A stretch of 64,000 bases of DNA from Streptomyces minutiscleroticus (GCF_014650875.1 NZ_BMVU01000001.1:682001-746000); one strand, 5' to 3'. Shown: positions 27,204-36,320, numbered from the stretch's first letter. A program made the numbers and translations. Notes: generated by a model from the sequence alone, not told the origin.

Positions 27204-27245
27204 GGATGAGTCCTTACGCGATCGGGGAGACACGCTTCCGACTCG

Positions 27246-27746
27246 TCAGTGGTCGCGGGGGAGGGAAAGGCTGCCGCTGGTTCGGCATTCGTGCGGCAGC
27301 ATGAATTCCGCCCACACGGTCTTGCCGGGCGCCGCCGGGCGGGGGGAGACGCCCCAGTCGTGTGCGAGGGCGGTGACCAGGAGGAGCCCGCGGCCCGCCT
27401 CGGCGTCCGCGCCGGGGGTGTCCGGGGCGGGGAGCCCTTCGCCCCGGGCGTCGGTGACCTCGACGCGGACGACCCCCTCGGCCTCCCCGACGGTGAGACG
27501 GAGGCGGAAGTCGCGGCCGGGGACGTGGCCGTGGCGGACCGCGTTCGCGGTCAGCTCCCCGGCGATCAGAGTCACGGTCTCGTTCACGGGCGTCGGGTAC
27601 GGGTGGCCCCAGTCGTCCAGGCGGTGGGACACCAGCCTGCGCGCGAGCCGCGCGCCCCGCGCGGTCGAGGTGAACCGCATCGCGAACTCGCGGTCGGGGG
27701 ACGGTGGTTGCGGTGTACGTCCTTGCGGTGGACTCGCCGGTTTCAT
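27246..27746 (-). CDS. RsbW-like ATP-binding protein (module 1)
   Basis: A 166-residue GHKL ATPase/anti-sigma-type kinase of the HATPase_c_2 family. N-box VTLIAGELTANAVRHGHV, G1-like VRVEVTDARGEG and G2 AGRGLLLVTALAHDWGV are present, so ATP binding is expected. Streptomycetes have dozens of these, typically beside Scr1/DUF397 genes as here, where it is divergent from such a pair. Its binding partner, a sigma or anti-anti-sigma factor or the neighbouring regulators, is unknown. ATG 27744-27746 was chosen; a GTG nine codons upstream is possible. Confidence 0.85.
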   Translation of the reverse strand: MKPASPPQGRTPQPPSPDREFAMRFTSTARGARLARRLVSHRLDDWGHPYPTPVNETVTLIAGELTANAVRHGHVPGRDFRLRLTVGEAEGVVRVEVTDARGEGLPAPDTPGADAEAGRGLLLVTALAHDWGVSPRPAAPGKTVWAEFMLPHECRTSGSLSLPRDH

Positions 27747-27962
27747 GGGCTCAACGGTCACGGACCGTGCGTAGCGTTGCCCAGGTGCGACGCGTCGACG
27801 GACGGCCGTTGTACGCGGGGGGCGGGCGGCTGTACGCGGGCCGGGGCGTGACGGGTCCCCCGTGCGGCGCGTTGGACGCGGGACGGTCGTGGAGACGGAC
27901 GGCGCGGGGCGTCCGGGCGGTGTCGGTGCGGTGTCGGTGCGGACGTACGGGAGGTGCCGGGC

Positions 27963-28802
27963 GTGGGGGAACGGCGGGCGGCGGAGGACGGGCAGGAGTC
28001 CGGGGCGGGCGCGGGCATCCTGCACGTCTTCGGGCGGCAGTTGAAGCTGTGCAGGGAGCGGGCGGGGCTGGACAGGGCGGAGCTGGGCAGCCGGGCCGGG
28101 TACTCGGCCTCGACGATCGCCTCGTTCGAGCAGGGGAGGCGGATCCCGCCGCCGGGGTTCATCGACCGGGCCGACGAGGTGCTGGGCGCGGGCGGGCTGC
28201 TGCTGGCGGGGAAGGAGGAGGTGGCCAGGGCGCAGTACCCGGCGTTCTTCCGGGACGCGGCCAGGCTGGAGACGGAGGCGGTCGTACTCCACGTGTACGC
28301 CAACCAGGCCGTGCCCGGCCTGTTGCAGACGGAGGAGTACGCACGCGCGGTGTTCACGATGCGGCGTCCGCTGCTGGACGCGGAGACCGTCGAACAGCGC
28401 GTCGTGGCCCGGCTGGCCCGGCAGGAGATCTTCGGTCGGAAACCGATGCCGGTCATCAGCTTCGTGATCGAGGAGTCGGTGCTGCGTCGGCCACTTGGCG
28501 GCCGGGGCGTCATGCGGGGACAGTTGGAGCAGGCGCTGTTGCAGGGCCAGAGGCGGAACGTCGAGATCCAGATGATGTCGACGGAACGTGAGGAGCACGC
28601 CGGACTGGCCGGTCCGTTCACCTTGATCGAGACCAGGGAAGGACGGAGGATCGCCTATGCAGAGGTGCACAAGGACAGCCGCCTCTACACGGAGCGCGCG
28701 GCGGTCCGGGAGTTCGAGGAGCAGTACGGACTTCTCCGGGCAGCGGCGCTCGGTCCGCGCGAATCGCTGGCCTTCATCGAGAAGTTGCTGAGGGATACAT
28801 GA
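27963..28802 (+). CDS. Scr1/DUF5753 helix-turn-helix regulator (module 1)
   Basis: A 279-residue regulator with an N-terminal XRE helix-turn-helix (FGRQLKLCRERAGLDRAELGSRAGYSASTIASFEQGRRIPPPGFI, about 20-65). The DUF5753 domain follows (AVPGLLQTEEYARAVF, EEHAGLAGPFTLIE, AYAEVHKDSRLYTE). This class includes Scr1 of S. coelicolor, described as antitoxin-like, and WhiJ-related developmental regulators. Its ATGA overlaps the start of the DUF397 gene, so the pair is translationally coupled. GTG 27963 is preferred because GGGAGG lies 8 nt upstream; GTG 27954 overlaps that site. Confidence 0.9.
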   Translation: MGERRAAEDGQESGAGAGILHVFGRQLKLCRERAGLDRAELGSRAGYSASTIASFEQGRRIPPPGFIDRADEVLGAGGLLLAGKEEVARAQYPAFFRDAARLETEAVVLHVYANQAVPGLLQTEEYARAVFTMRRPLLDAETVEQRVVARLARQEIFGRKPMPVISFVIEESVLRRPLGGRGVMRGQLEQALLQGQRRNVEIQMMSTEREEHAGLAGPFTLIETREGRRIAYAEVHKDSRLYTERAAVREFEEQYGLLRAAALGPRESLAFIEKLLRDT

Positions 28803-29011
28803 GCGTCGAAGACCCCGCCGGGGCCGTGCCCGAGTCGGCCTGGACGAAGAGCAGCCACAGCAGCGGCGAGGGCGGCGAGTGCGTCGAGGTCGCCTCCCGG
28901 CCGGACGCGACGTACGTCCGCGACTCCAAGGACAGGACGGGCCCCGTGCTCGGCCTCGCGCCGGCGGCCTGGGCGGAGTTCGTCGGGTTCGCCGCCCGAC
29001 ACACCGCGTAG
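28799..29011 (+). CDS. DUF397 (Scr2-type) protein (module 1)
   Basis: A 70-residue DUF397 protein with the family pattern WTKSSHSSGEGGECVEVA-RPDATYVRDSKDRTGPVLGLAPAAWAEFVGF. DUF397 partners DUF5753 regulators and is the toxin-like member of the Scr1/Scr2 pair in S. coelicolor. The start ATG overlaps the TGA of the regulator by 4 nt. Function in the cell is not settled. Confidence 0.92.
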   Translation: MSVEDPAGAVPESAWTKSSHSSGEGGECVEVASRPDATYVRDSKDRTGPVLGLAPAAWAEFVGFAARHTA

Positions 29012-29166
29012 AGCGGCGGCGGCCGCCGCCGCACAGGACACACCGCCGAAATACGCCCGTTCCCCCTTCTTCGAAACTCCTCCGTACCCTCGGCACCACC
29101 GACCGCACAGCCCGGCCACCGTCGCCCGAAGGCTCGTCCGCCCTCGACAAGTCGACAGGAGCCCCC

Positions 29167-31086
29167 GTGCCCCGGCCCGGCGCCCGTGCAGTGATCCCCG
29201 CAGTCCCCGAGCCCTCCGCCCTCCCGCCCTGGCTCGCGCACGCGCTGCGCGCGCAGCGCGGGCCCGTACCCTGGAACGCCGTCGTGCGCGGCGCGCTGGC
29301 CGCCGGACCGCTGCTGCTGCTCGCCGTGGCGGCCGGACGGCCCTCCGCCGGGGTGATCGCCGCGCTCGGGGCGATGTTCGCCGGGATCAACGACCGGCCC
29401 GGCAGCCGCCGGACCGCCGTGCACCGGCTCGGCGTGCCCGCCCTCGCCGGGGCGGCGGGCCTGCTCGCCGGGACGTACGCGGGCCAGTCCCTCGGCGCGG
29501 TGCCGCTGACCCTCGTCCTCACCGGACTGGGGTTCGTGGGCGGCGCCGTCAGCGCGGCCGGGCCCGTGGCCTCCGCGGTCGGCACCCAGCTCCTCGTCAC
29601 CGCCGCGGTCGGCGCCGGGATGCCGCTGCCCGAGAGCGGCCGGCAGCGGGCGCTGCTGCTGCTCGCGGGGGCCGGCTGGCTCCTCCTGCTGCGGCTCGCG
29701 CTGCCCACGCCCGCGAACAGGGGAGTGGAGTTCCGCTTCGACGGGGAGCGGGCCGCCGTGGCCGCCGTGTACGAGGCGGTCGCCGCGCTGCTGGCCGCCG
29801 CGGGCGGTCCGGGGGCGGGCGCCCGGCGGGCCGCGCTGACGGCCGCCCTCGACCACGCGCAGGACGCCCTCGCCGGACCGCGCCTGCGCGGCCGTGCCGG
29901 TGCCGCCGCCGACCGGCGCCTGCGCGCCCAGTACGCCGCCGCCCTGCCGCTCGCCGAGGCCGCGACCGCGCTGGCCTGGGCGGGGGAGGCGCTGCCCGGG
30001 CGGGCGGCGCAGGGGCCGCGGCGGCTGGCGGCCGCCGTCCGCACGGGCGGCCCCTGCGGGCCGCTGCCCGCCCCGGCCAGGACCGTGCCCGGACTGCGTG
30101 CCCTCGACGACGCCCTGCTGCACGCCGCCGACGCCTTCGACCGGGGCACGGCCGCCGACCTGCACGCCCGGCAGCGGTCGCGGGCCGCGTTCCGGCGCAC
30201 CGTGCTGGGCGCGGCGGGCCGCGAGTACGGCGTGCGGGTGGCGCTCTGCCTCGGTGCCGCCGCGGCCGTCGCGCAGGCCCTGCACCACGTGCACTGGTAC
30301 TGGCTGCCCGCCACCGCCGTCTTCCTGGTCAAGCCCGACCTCGGCCCGTTGGTCTCGCGGGTGCTGTGCCGGGCGGCGGGCACGGTCCTGGGCGCCGCCG
30401 CCTTCGCGGCCCCGGCGGCCCTGCTCCCGGCGCCCGCGGGGCCGGTCGCGCTGGTGGCGCTGAGCGGCGCCCTCATCCCGGTCGCCACCCGGCACTTCGC
30501 CGCCCAGACCGCCGTGGTCACCGTGCTCGTGCTCTCCCTGATCGTGGCGGGCGGCGAACCGCAGGCGTCCTGGGGGCGGATCGGCGAGACCCTGCTGGCC
30601 TGCGCGATCGTGCTGCTCGTGGGGCACCTTCCGGCGCCGGGGCGGCACGGCGGCGGCGTCCGGGACCGGCTGGCGCACGCCGCCGAGGCGGCCCGCGCCT
30701 ACCACCGGCACGTGGTCGGCGGCACGGCGGAGGCCGGCCACCGCGCCGCGGCCCGCTCCACGGCGTACGGCACCGGCGACCGGGCGCGGCGCTGGGCCCT
30801 GCGCCGCGAGGCGTACCGCGCCCTGGCCGAGGCGCGCGCCGCGGTCGACCGGGCCGCGGCCGAACTGCCCGCCGTGGCCCGGCACACGGAGGGCACCGGC
30901 GAGCTCGCGGCCACGCTCGAACGGCTCGTGGACGCCACCACCGCGTGCGCGGTGCAGCTGGACGACACCGGCCGGCTCACGCCCCGCCTCGCCGCCCGCC
31001 TCGGCGAGCTGCTGGACGCCCTCACCGCCCAGCAGGAACGCGAGGGCCTGACGGCCGCGACGGCGAAGGGACCGGTCACCGTGTGA
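29167..31086 (+). CDS. FUSC-family inner membrane protein (aromatic acid exporter-like)
   Basis: A 639-residue membrane protein with FUSC/ArAE architecture. A first block of about five or six membrane segments spans residues 40-190 (AALAAGPLLLLAVAAG to GWLLLLRLALP), then a soluble helical region (about 195-350). A second membrane block follows (about 355-470; YGVRVALCLGAAAAVAQALHHVHWYWLPATAVFLVKPDLGPL), with a C-terminal soluble part. Members such as AaeB export aromatic acids. HWYWLPATAVFLVKPDLG is the conserved second-block opening. GTG 29167 follows AGGAG by 6 nt. It lies 155 nt after the DUF397 gene and seems separately expressed. Confidence 0.85.
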   Translation: MPRPGARAVIPAVPEPSALPPWLAHALRAQRGPVPWNAVVRGALAAGPLLLLAVAAGRPSAGVIAALGAMFAGINDRPGSRRTAVHRLGVPALAGAAGLLAGTYAGQSLGAVPLTLVLTGLGFVGGAVSAAGPVASAVGTQLLVTAAVGAGMPLPESGRQRALLLLAGAGWLLLLRLALPTPANRGVEFRFDGERAAVAAVYEAVAALLAAAGGPGAGARRAALTAALDHAQDALAGPRLRGRAGAAADRRLRAQYAAALPLAEAATALAWAGEALPGRAAQGPRRLAAAVRTGGPCGPLPAPARTVPGLRALDDALLHAADAFDRGTAADLHARQRSRAAFRRTVLGAAGREYGVRVALCLGAAAAVAQALHHVHWYWLPATAVFLVKPDLGPLVSRVLCRAAGTVLGAAAFAAPAALLPAPAGPVALVALSGALIPVATRHFAAQTAVVTVLVLSLIVAGGEPQASWGRIGETLLACAIVLLVGHLPAPGRHGGGVRDRLAHAAEAARAYHRHVVGGTAEAGHRAAARSTAYGTGDRARRWALRREAYRALAEARAAVDRAAAELPAVARHTEGTGELAATLERLVDATTACAVQLDDTGRLTPRLAARLGELLDALTAQQEREGLTAATAKGPVTV

Positions 31087-31110
31087 ACCCCGGCGCCGCG
31101 TCGGTCATAC

Positions 31111-31358
31111 GCCGCACCGGCCACGCGCCGTGTCGGTCGTGCGCCGCGTCGGCGCCGCGTGCCGCACCGGCTGCGTGCCGCGTCGGTCGCGTGCCGTGTC
31201 GGCCACGCGTGGCGCCGGTGGTGCGCCGCGTCGGCTGCGTGCCGCACCGGCCACGCGCCGTGTCGGTCGTGCGCCGCGTCGGCGCCGCGTGCCGCACCGG
31301 CTGCGTGCCGCGTCGGTCGCGTGCCGTGTCGGCCACGCGTGGCGCCGGTCGTGCGCCG
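31111..31358. repeat. 109-bp perfect direct repeat in a repeat-rich gap
   Basis: 31111-31219 is repeated exactly at 31241-31349 (period 130 bp); after one mismatch 8 more bases match. Both copies are built of shorter reiterated pieces such as GTGCCGCACCGG and TGCGCCGCGTCGG. The whole 31087-31489 gap between the FUSC and amidohydrolase genes is of this kind. The frames reading through it on both strands are low-complexity Arg/Ala/His and are not called as genes. Confidence 0.9.
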
Positions 31359-31489
31359 TACTGCCCGCGCGCCGCGTCGGCCACGCGCCGTGCGGCCGCC
31401 CCGCCGGAACGCGGCGGCCGCTCCGTCCGCCCCGCCGGAATGCGGCATTCGCACCACCCGCCGGTACGGCCCCGTCGTACGGTGGCGTG

Positions 31490-32890
31490 ATGACGCCGCC
31501 GACCGCCCGTTCCGCGAGGGGCCCCGCGGACCTCGTCGTCACCGGGTGCACCGTCCTCGTGCACGACGCGCAGGAGAACGTCGGATTCGCCGAGGACGCC
31601 GCCGTCGTCGTACGCGGCGGGCGCGTCGAGGCCGTGACGGGCGCCGCCGCCGCGGCCGGCCTCCCCGCCGCCGAGCGCATCGACGCGCGCGGCCAGGTCG
31701 CCCTGCCGGGGCTGATCAACTGCCACACCCACTCGCCGATGACCCTCCTGCGCGGCCTCGCCGAGGACGTGCCGATCGAGGAGTGGTTCGACGACCACGT
31801 GTGGGTCGTCGAGTCCCGCCTCACCGACCGCGACGTGGAGCTGGGCGCCCGCCTCGCCTGCGCGGAGATGATCCGCGCGGGCGTCACCTGCTTCGCCGAC
31901 CACTACTTCGCGATGGACGCCGTCGCGTCCGCCGTGGCGGAGAGCGGACTGCGCGCCCAGCTCGGGCAGGCGTACTTCTCCTCCCAGGGGCCCGAGGGGC
32001 GGGAGCGGTCGCTGGACTTCGCGCTGCGCCACCGGGGCGCGGCCGGCGGCCGGATCACCACCGCGCTCGCCCCGCACGCCCCGTACACGGTGGACGAGGC
32101 CGACCTCGCCGCGACCGCCCGGCTCGCCCACGAGCACGGCCTGCCCGTCCACCTCCACGCGGCCGAGAACCGCGACCAGACCGAGGCGAGCCTCGCCCGC
32201 CACGGGCGCACCCCCGTCGAGGTCCTGGAGCGCACCGGCCTGCTCGGCACCGACCTGCTCCTCGCGCACGGCACCGGCATCCTGGAGCGCGACCTGCCGG
32301 CCCTGGCCCGTGCGTCCGGCCGGGTGTCGGTCGCGAGCTCGCCCCGCGGCTACCTCAGGTTCGCCTGGCCCGCCACCACCCCCGTACGGGCGCTGCGCGA
32401 CCTCGGCATCCCCGTGGGGCTCGCCACGGACGGGGCCGCCTCCAACGGCTCCCTGGACGTGTGGGAGTCCATGGCGCTCCTCGCGCTCGTCCAGAAGCAG
32501 GCAGAGGGCGACCCGCGGTGGCTGACGTCCCGCCAGGCGCTGCACCACGCCACGGTGCAGAGCGCGCGGGCGGTCGGGCTCGGCGACGAGATCGGCGGTA
32601 TCGCGCCGGGCCGCCGCGCCGACATCGTCCTGGTCGACCTGAGCGGCCCGCACACGGCGCCCGTGCACGACCTCGCGGCCACGCTGGTGCACAGCGCCCG
32701 CTCCGCCGACGTGCGCACGACGATCGTGAACGGCCGCGTCCTGATGCGCGACCGGAGCCTGCTGACCGTGGACGTGCCGTCCGTCGCGGCCGAGCTGCGG
32801 GAGCGGCTCCCGGCGCTGACCGACCGGAGCCGCGGTGGCCGCGTCCAGACGTACGGGAAGGACGGAGGCCGCGGGCGGGACGGAGCCTGA
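31490..32890 (+). CDS. Amidohydrolase of the MtaD/TrzA class (purine or SAH/MTA deaminase-like)
   Basis: A 466-residue metal-dependent hydrolase with a TIM barrel. The metal motif GLINCHTHSPMTLLRGL supplies HxH; HLHAAENRDQTE and LLLAHGTGI supply the further histidines; GLATDGAASNGSLDVWESM has the catalytic Asp. The EEWFDDHVWVVESRLTDRDVELGARLACAEMIRAGVTCFADHYF segment matches the 5'-methylthioadenosine/S-adenosylhomocysteine deaminase group, which also includes 8-oxoguanine deaminases; the substrate cannot be fixed. N- and C-terminal strands form the usual composite beta domain. TACGGT ends 6 nt before ATG 31490, so the mRNA may be leaderless. Confidence 0.88.
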   Translation: MTPPTARSARGPADLVVTGCTVLVHDAQENVGFAEDAAVVVRGGRVEAVTGAAAAAGLPAAERIDARGQVALPGLINCHTHSPMTLLRGLAEDVPIEEWFDDHVWVVESRLTDRDVELGARLACAEMIRAGVTCFADHYFAMDAVASAVAESGLRAQLGQAYFSSQGPEGRERSLDFALRHRGAAGGRITTALAPHAPYTVDEADLAATARLAHEHGLPVHLHAAENRDQTEASLARHGRTPVEVLERTGLLGTDLLLAHGTGILERDLPALARASGRVSVASSPRGYLRFAWPATTPVRALRDLGIPVGLATDGAASNGSLDVWESMALLALVQKQAEGDPRWLTSRQALHHATVQSARAVGLGDEIGGIAPGRRADIVLVDLSGPHTAPVHDLAATLVHSARSADVRTTIVNGRVLMRDRSLLTVDVPSVAAELRERLPALTDRSRGGRVQTYGKDGGRGRDGA

Positions 32891-33112
32891 GGCGGCCGGC
32901 GTCCCGGCCGACATCCCGGCCGGTCCCCGGCAGGGACGCCGGCCGGGAGCGGCACGGGGGCACAGGGCACGGGGCACGGGTGCGGGGTGCGGAGCGGAAG
33001 GCGGCTCCGAGCCGGGCGCGGAGAAAAATCCGGTCCGGTGCGCCGCCGACCGATGAGTTGTGCCCCGCCCGCCGGTCCACCTCGGAAAGGGGACCGCACC
33101 GAAGGAGGGGCC

Positions 33113-33811
33113 ATGACGCTTCCCCGGATCGCGTCGCGCGCGCAGTGGCGTGCCGCGCGCGAGGCACTGCTCGCCCAGGAGAAGGCCGCGACCCGCGCCC
33201 GCGACGCGCTCAACGCCGAGCGGCGGCGGCTGCCGATGGTGGAGATCGACAAGGAGTACGTCTTCGAAGGGAGCGACGGCAAGGCGACCCTGCTTGACCT
33301 GTTCGCCGGACGTGACCAGCTCGTGGTCTACCACTTCATGTTCGCGCCCGAGTGGGACGCCGGCTGCCGCAGCTGCTCCGCCTTCCTCGACCAGATCGGG
33401 CACCTCGCGCACCTCAGGGCGCGCGGCACGGAGTTCGCCGCGGTCTCCCGCGCGCCGTACACGAGGCTCCTGCCGTTCAAGGCCCGCATGGGCTGGACGG
33501 TGCCCTGGTACTCCTCGTACGGCGACGACTTCAACCTCGACTTCGAGGTGTCCTTCCCGGACGACGGCGGCGGGGGCGGTCTGCGCGAGCGGCCGGGGCT
33601 GAGCTGCTTCCTGCGGGAGCGCGACCGCGTCTTCCACACCTACTCGACGTACGACCGCGGCCTGGACGGACTCGGCTCCACCACCTCCTTCCTGGACCTC
33701 ACCGCCCTCGGCCGGCAGGAGGAGTGGGAGAGGCCCGCGGGGCGCGCGTCGGCGCTCGGCGCCCCTGCCGGCAGCGCCCGGATCCGCTACCACGACGAGT
33801 ACGAGGACTGA
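33113..33811 (+). CDS. DUF899 thioredoxin-like protein
   Basis: A 232-residue cytoplasmic protein of the DUF899 family with a thioredoxin-like fold. The N-terminal helix (RAQWRAAREALLAQEKAATRARDALNAERRRLPMVEIDKEYVFEG) leads to LLDLFAGRDQLVVYHFMFAPEWDAGCRSCSAFLDQIGHL. Its CxxC (GCRSCSA) sits where thioredoxins have their redox motif. Downstream are VSRAPYTRLLPFKARMGWTVPWYSSYGDDFNLDF and FHTYSTYDRGLDGLGSTTSFLDLT, typical of the family. Redox or resistance roles are speculative. ATG 33113 follows GAAGGAGGGG; a strong hairpin begins 2 nt after the stop. Confidence 0.9.
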   Translation: MTLPRIASRAQWRAAREALLAQEKAATRARDALNAERRRLPMVEIDKEYVFEGSDGKATLLDLFAGRDQLVVYHFMFAPEWDAGCRSCSAFLDQIGHLAHLRARGTEFAAVSRAPYTRLLPFKARMGWTVPWYSSYGDDFNLDFEVSFPDDGGGGGLRERPGLSCFLRERDRVFHTYSTYDRGLDGLGSTTSFLDLTALGRQEEWERPAGRASALGAPAGSARIRYHDEYED

Positions 33812-33812
33812 A

Positions 33813-33860
33813 CGGCCATGTGCGTCCGATCGAACACACATGGCCGGACGCACATGGCCG
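33813..33860 (+). terminator. Terminator after the DUF899 gene
   Basis: CGGCCATGTGCGTCCG (33813-33828) and CGGACGCACATGGCCG (33845-33860) form a perfect 16-bp stem with a 16-nt loop immediately after the stop. Partial repeats of the same words (CACATGGCCGGA, TGTCCGGATGTG) continue to about 33882. Confidence 0.75.
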
Positions 33861-34030
33861 GATGTGTATGTCCGGATGTGCGCAGGCTTGAGCCGCCGAA
33901 ACGGACGAGAGGCTTCTCACATGCCGTGATGGCCGAGTGTCGACTTCGTCTCAGATCCGTCACTTCCCGCGACGTCCCCGCCTTGCATGGCGTTTAAATG
34001 CTCGTGAACAGCACGACACGGAGGTGCGGG

Positions 34031-34201
34031 ATGAACGGTCGAACGGTGCTGGAGCGCTTTCCCGCCGGCGGACCGCGCGGGTCCTGGCCGGCGGAGGAGT
34101 TCGCCCACGCGCGGCGCCTGGAGGGGCAGCACGTGGAGGTCGTCATGGACCTGTCCTCGGACATGTTCCTCGTGGTCGTGAAGGAGCTCACCGAGCCGTG
34201 A
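34031..34201 (+). CDS. Small hypothetical protein (56 aa)
   Basis: A 56-residue protein beginning MNGRTVLERFPAGGPRG and containing WPAEEFAHARRLEGQHVEVVMDLSSDMFLVVV, with an acidic end. The first ATG in frame is 33998, but GGAGG lies 7 nt before ATG 34031, which is therefore used. Composition and codon use look genuine; I do not recognise a family. The predicted secondary structure is a helix followed by a beta hairpin. It converges on an ABC exporter gene, with a repeat region between the stops. No leader/core division or Cys/Ser/Thr-rich core is seen, so it does not look like a peptide natural product precursor. Confidence 0.6.
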   Translation: MNGRTVLERFPAGGPRGSWPAEEFAHARRLEGQHVEVVMDLSSDMFLVVVKELTEP

Positions 34202-34207
34202 GAGACC

Positions 34208-34320
34208 CCGTGGCCACGGAGCCGCGAGGGTCCGAGCCAGGGAGTCGTGAGAGGGTCCGGGGCCACGGGCGAGGGCCCGGGCCAGGGAGTCGTGGGAGGG
34301 ACCGGAGCCACGGAGCCGTG
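34208..34320. repeat. Imperfect 45-bp tandem repeat
   Basis: CCAGGGAGTCGTG occurs at 34237-34249 and again at 34282-34294, each followed by a diverged GAGGG-CCGG-GCCACGG segment; a third partial copy (GTGGCCACGGAGCCG) precedes at 34210. It fills the gap between the convergent 56-residue protein and ABC transporter genes. Confidence 0.7.
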
Positions 34321-34328
34321 CGGGAGGC

Positions 34329-36320
34329 TCACGGGCTGACCGTCCGCCCCTCGTCCGCCGCCGCATCCTCCTCCGGGAGGGGCGTCCCCACCGCGAACTG
34401 ACGGGCCTGGAGCCCGTACAGCTCCGCGTACAGCCCGCCCCGGGCGAGCAGCTCGTCGGGGGCGCCGGACTCCACGAGCCGGCCGCGGTCCAGGACGTGC
34501 ACCAGGTCGGCGTGGCGCACCGAGGCGAGCCGGTGCGTGATCAGCACGACCGTCCGGCCGCTGCCCGCCAGCGTCCTGATCCGCTCGAAGACCTCCAGCT
34601 CGGCGCGGGCGTCCAGGGCCGCCGTCGGCTCGTCCACGACCAGGATCACACCGCGCCGGTACGCGGCCCGGGCGATGCCGAGCCGCTGCCACTGGCCGCC
34701 CGACAGCTCGTGCCCGCCGCTGAACATCCGCGCGAGCAGGGTGTCCAGGCCGCGCGGCAGGTCGGCCACCACCTCCTCGGCCCCGGCCTCGGCGACCGAC
34801 CGCTCCAGCCGCTCGTCGGTCAGCGGCGCGGACGGCCGGCCGATCGCCACGTTCACCCGGGCGGTGAACGGCCAGCGCTTGAAGTCCTGCGCGACCATCG
34901 CGATGCGCTCGGCGAGCAGCCGCCGGTCCACGGCCGCGGCGTCCACGCCGTCCCACAGGATGCGGCCGCTCTGCGGTGTGTACAGCCCGGCCAACAGCTT
35001 GACCAGGGTCGTCTTGCCCGAGCCGTTCTCGCCGACGAGCGCCACGATCTTGCCCATGGGCACGGTCAGCGTCAGCTCCGACAACGCGGGCCGCGCGGCC
35101 GTGCCCGGGTAGGCGAAGGTGACGTTCTCGAAGCGGATCTCCCGCGGGTCCTGTGGCAGCGGCTCGCCGCCCTCCGGGATCGCGCGCCGCGCCGCCTCGT
35201 CGTACATGCGGTGCAGGTCGGACACGAAGAGCGCCTCCTCGTGGAGGGCGTTCAGCTCCAGCACGAGCGTGCCGAGGTTCGCCGAGCCGGTGCGGATCGC
35301 GAGGACCGCCGTGCCCGCCACCGACAGGGCCATCGCCCCGGTGAGCAGCAGCACGCCGAGCGTCGCGTACGTCGCCACGGTGGCCAGGCCCGTCCAGGCC
35401 GCCGCGATCAGACCGGTGCGGGCCGCGAGCCGGGCGAGCCGGGCCTGCTCCGCCTCCGCGGACTCCGACATCGCCCGGAAGTGGCGCAGCAGGAACGGCC
35501 CGATGCCGTGCACCCGGATCTCCGGCGCGGCCTCGGGTTCGGTGAGCAGGCTGCCGATCAGCCGGCCGGCCCGCGCGTGCTGCGCCCAGGCCTGGTAGGA
35601 CGCGTAGCGGCGGCGGGCGTTGACCAGGGCGCCCCACGCGCTCGGCAGGGTCATCGTCACGAGCAGCGGCAGCAGCGCCGGGTGCAGCACGGTCAGCACG
35701 CCCGCGGCCGCGACCAGCGAGATCAGCGCGTTGACCACACGGGTGCTGATGGAGATCATGCGGCGGGCCGAGGACGCGCCGAACTGGGCGGTGTCCAGCA
35801 GTTTGTGAAAGGCGTCGTCCTCGATCGCGGACAGCTCGACCGCCGCCGCCCGCTCCAGATACCGCTCGGTCGCCACCCGCTCCACCACCGGCTCCAGGCG
35901 TCCGGTGGCGTACGTCGACGCGGCCGCCAGCAGCGCGGAGACCAGCGTCATGGCGGCCACCGCGGCCAGCGCGGGCGCCGCGTCGCGCAGCCGGTCCCCG
36001 ATCGGGCCGTCCGCGACCAGCCGCGCGAGCACGGCGTTGACCGCCAGCAGGCTCACCGCCTGGGCGACGCCCCGGCCCACCTCGGCACCGAGGACGGTCC
36101 GTGCGGACCGGCGGTCGGCCTGCCAGGCGAGCCGGAGGCTGGCCCCGAGCAGCTCGGGCAGCCGCCGCACCATGGCGCGGACGTTCAGCTCCAGGAACGC
36201 GTCGGAGTGCTGCGACCACCCCGTGTCGTAACGCAGCGGGCCGCCGAAGAGCAGTGACTCCGAGTCCGAGGGCGCCGGACCGCCGGCCTCTCCGTCTTTC
36301 CCCAGGGACGCTTTCCCCAT
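34329..36320 (-). CDS. ABC exporter, fused permease and ATPase
   Basis: A 663-residue half-transporter. Residues 1-90 are a cytoplasmic N-terminal extension; 90-370 hold about six membrane helices (for example AVAAMTLVSALLAAASTYATG, VNALISLVAAAGVLTVLHPALLPLLV, TYATLGVLLLTGAMALSVAG). Residues 400-650 are the nucleotide-binding domain: Walker A GENGSGKTT, Q-loop VAQDFKRWPF, signature ELSGGQWQR, Walker B GVILVVDEPTAALD, and switch ITHR. It would homodimerise and export a lipid, drug or peptide. No peptidase C39 domain is present, so double-glycine leader cleavage is not expected. ATG 36318-36320 has GGGGAGG 8 nt upstream. Confidence 0.9.
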   Translation of the reverse strand: MGKASLGKDGEAGGPAPSDSESLLFGGPLRYDTGWSQHSDAFLELNVRAMVRRLPELLGASLRLAWQADRRSARTVLGAEVGRGVAQAVSLLAVNAVLARLVADGPIGDRLRDAAPALAAVAAMTLVSALLAAASTYATGRLEPVVERVATERYLERAAAVELSAIEDDAFHKLLDTAQFGASSARRMISISTRVVNALISLVAAAGVLTVLHPALLPLLVTMTLPSAWGALVNARRRYASYQAWAQHARAGRLIGSLLTEPEAAPEIRVHGIGPFLLRHFRAMSESAEAEQARLARLAARTGLIAAAWTGLATVATYATLGVLLLTGAMALSVAGTAVLAIRTGSANLGTLVLELNALHEEALFVSDLHRMYDEAARRAIPEGGEPLPQDPREIRFENVTFAYPGTAARPALSELTLTVPMGKIVALVGENGSGKTTLVKLLAGLYTPQSGRILWDGVDAAAVDRRLLAERIAMVAQDFKRWPFTARVNVAIGRPSAPLTDERLERSVAEAGAEEVVADLPRGLDTLLARMFSGGHELSGGQWQRLGIARAAYRRGVILVVDEPTAALDARAELEVFERIRTLAGSGRTVVLITHRLASVRHADLVHVLDRGRLVESGAPDELLARGGLYAELYGLQARQFAVGTPLPEEDAAADEGRTVSP

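Noticed and set aside
31096-31489. Open frames on both strands through the 109-bp repeat
   Set aside because: Low-complexity Arg/Ala/His/Cys peptides produced by GC-rich repeats; no start signal, and stops are simply rare at this GC content.
34031-36320. Ribosomal peptide (RiPP) cluster made of the small gene and ABC exporter
   Set aside because: The exporter lacks a C39 peptidase domain, the small protein has no core-like segment, and no modification enzymes are adjacent.
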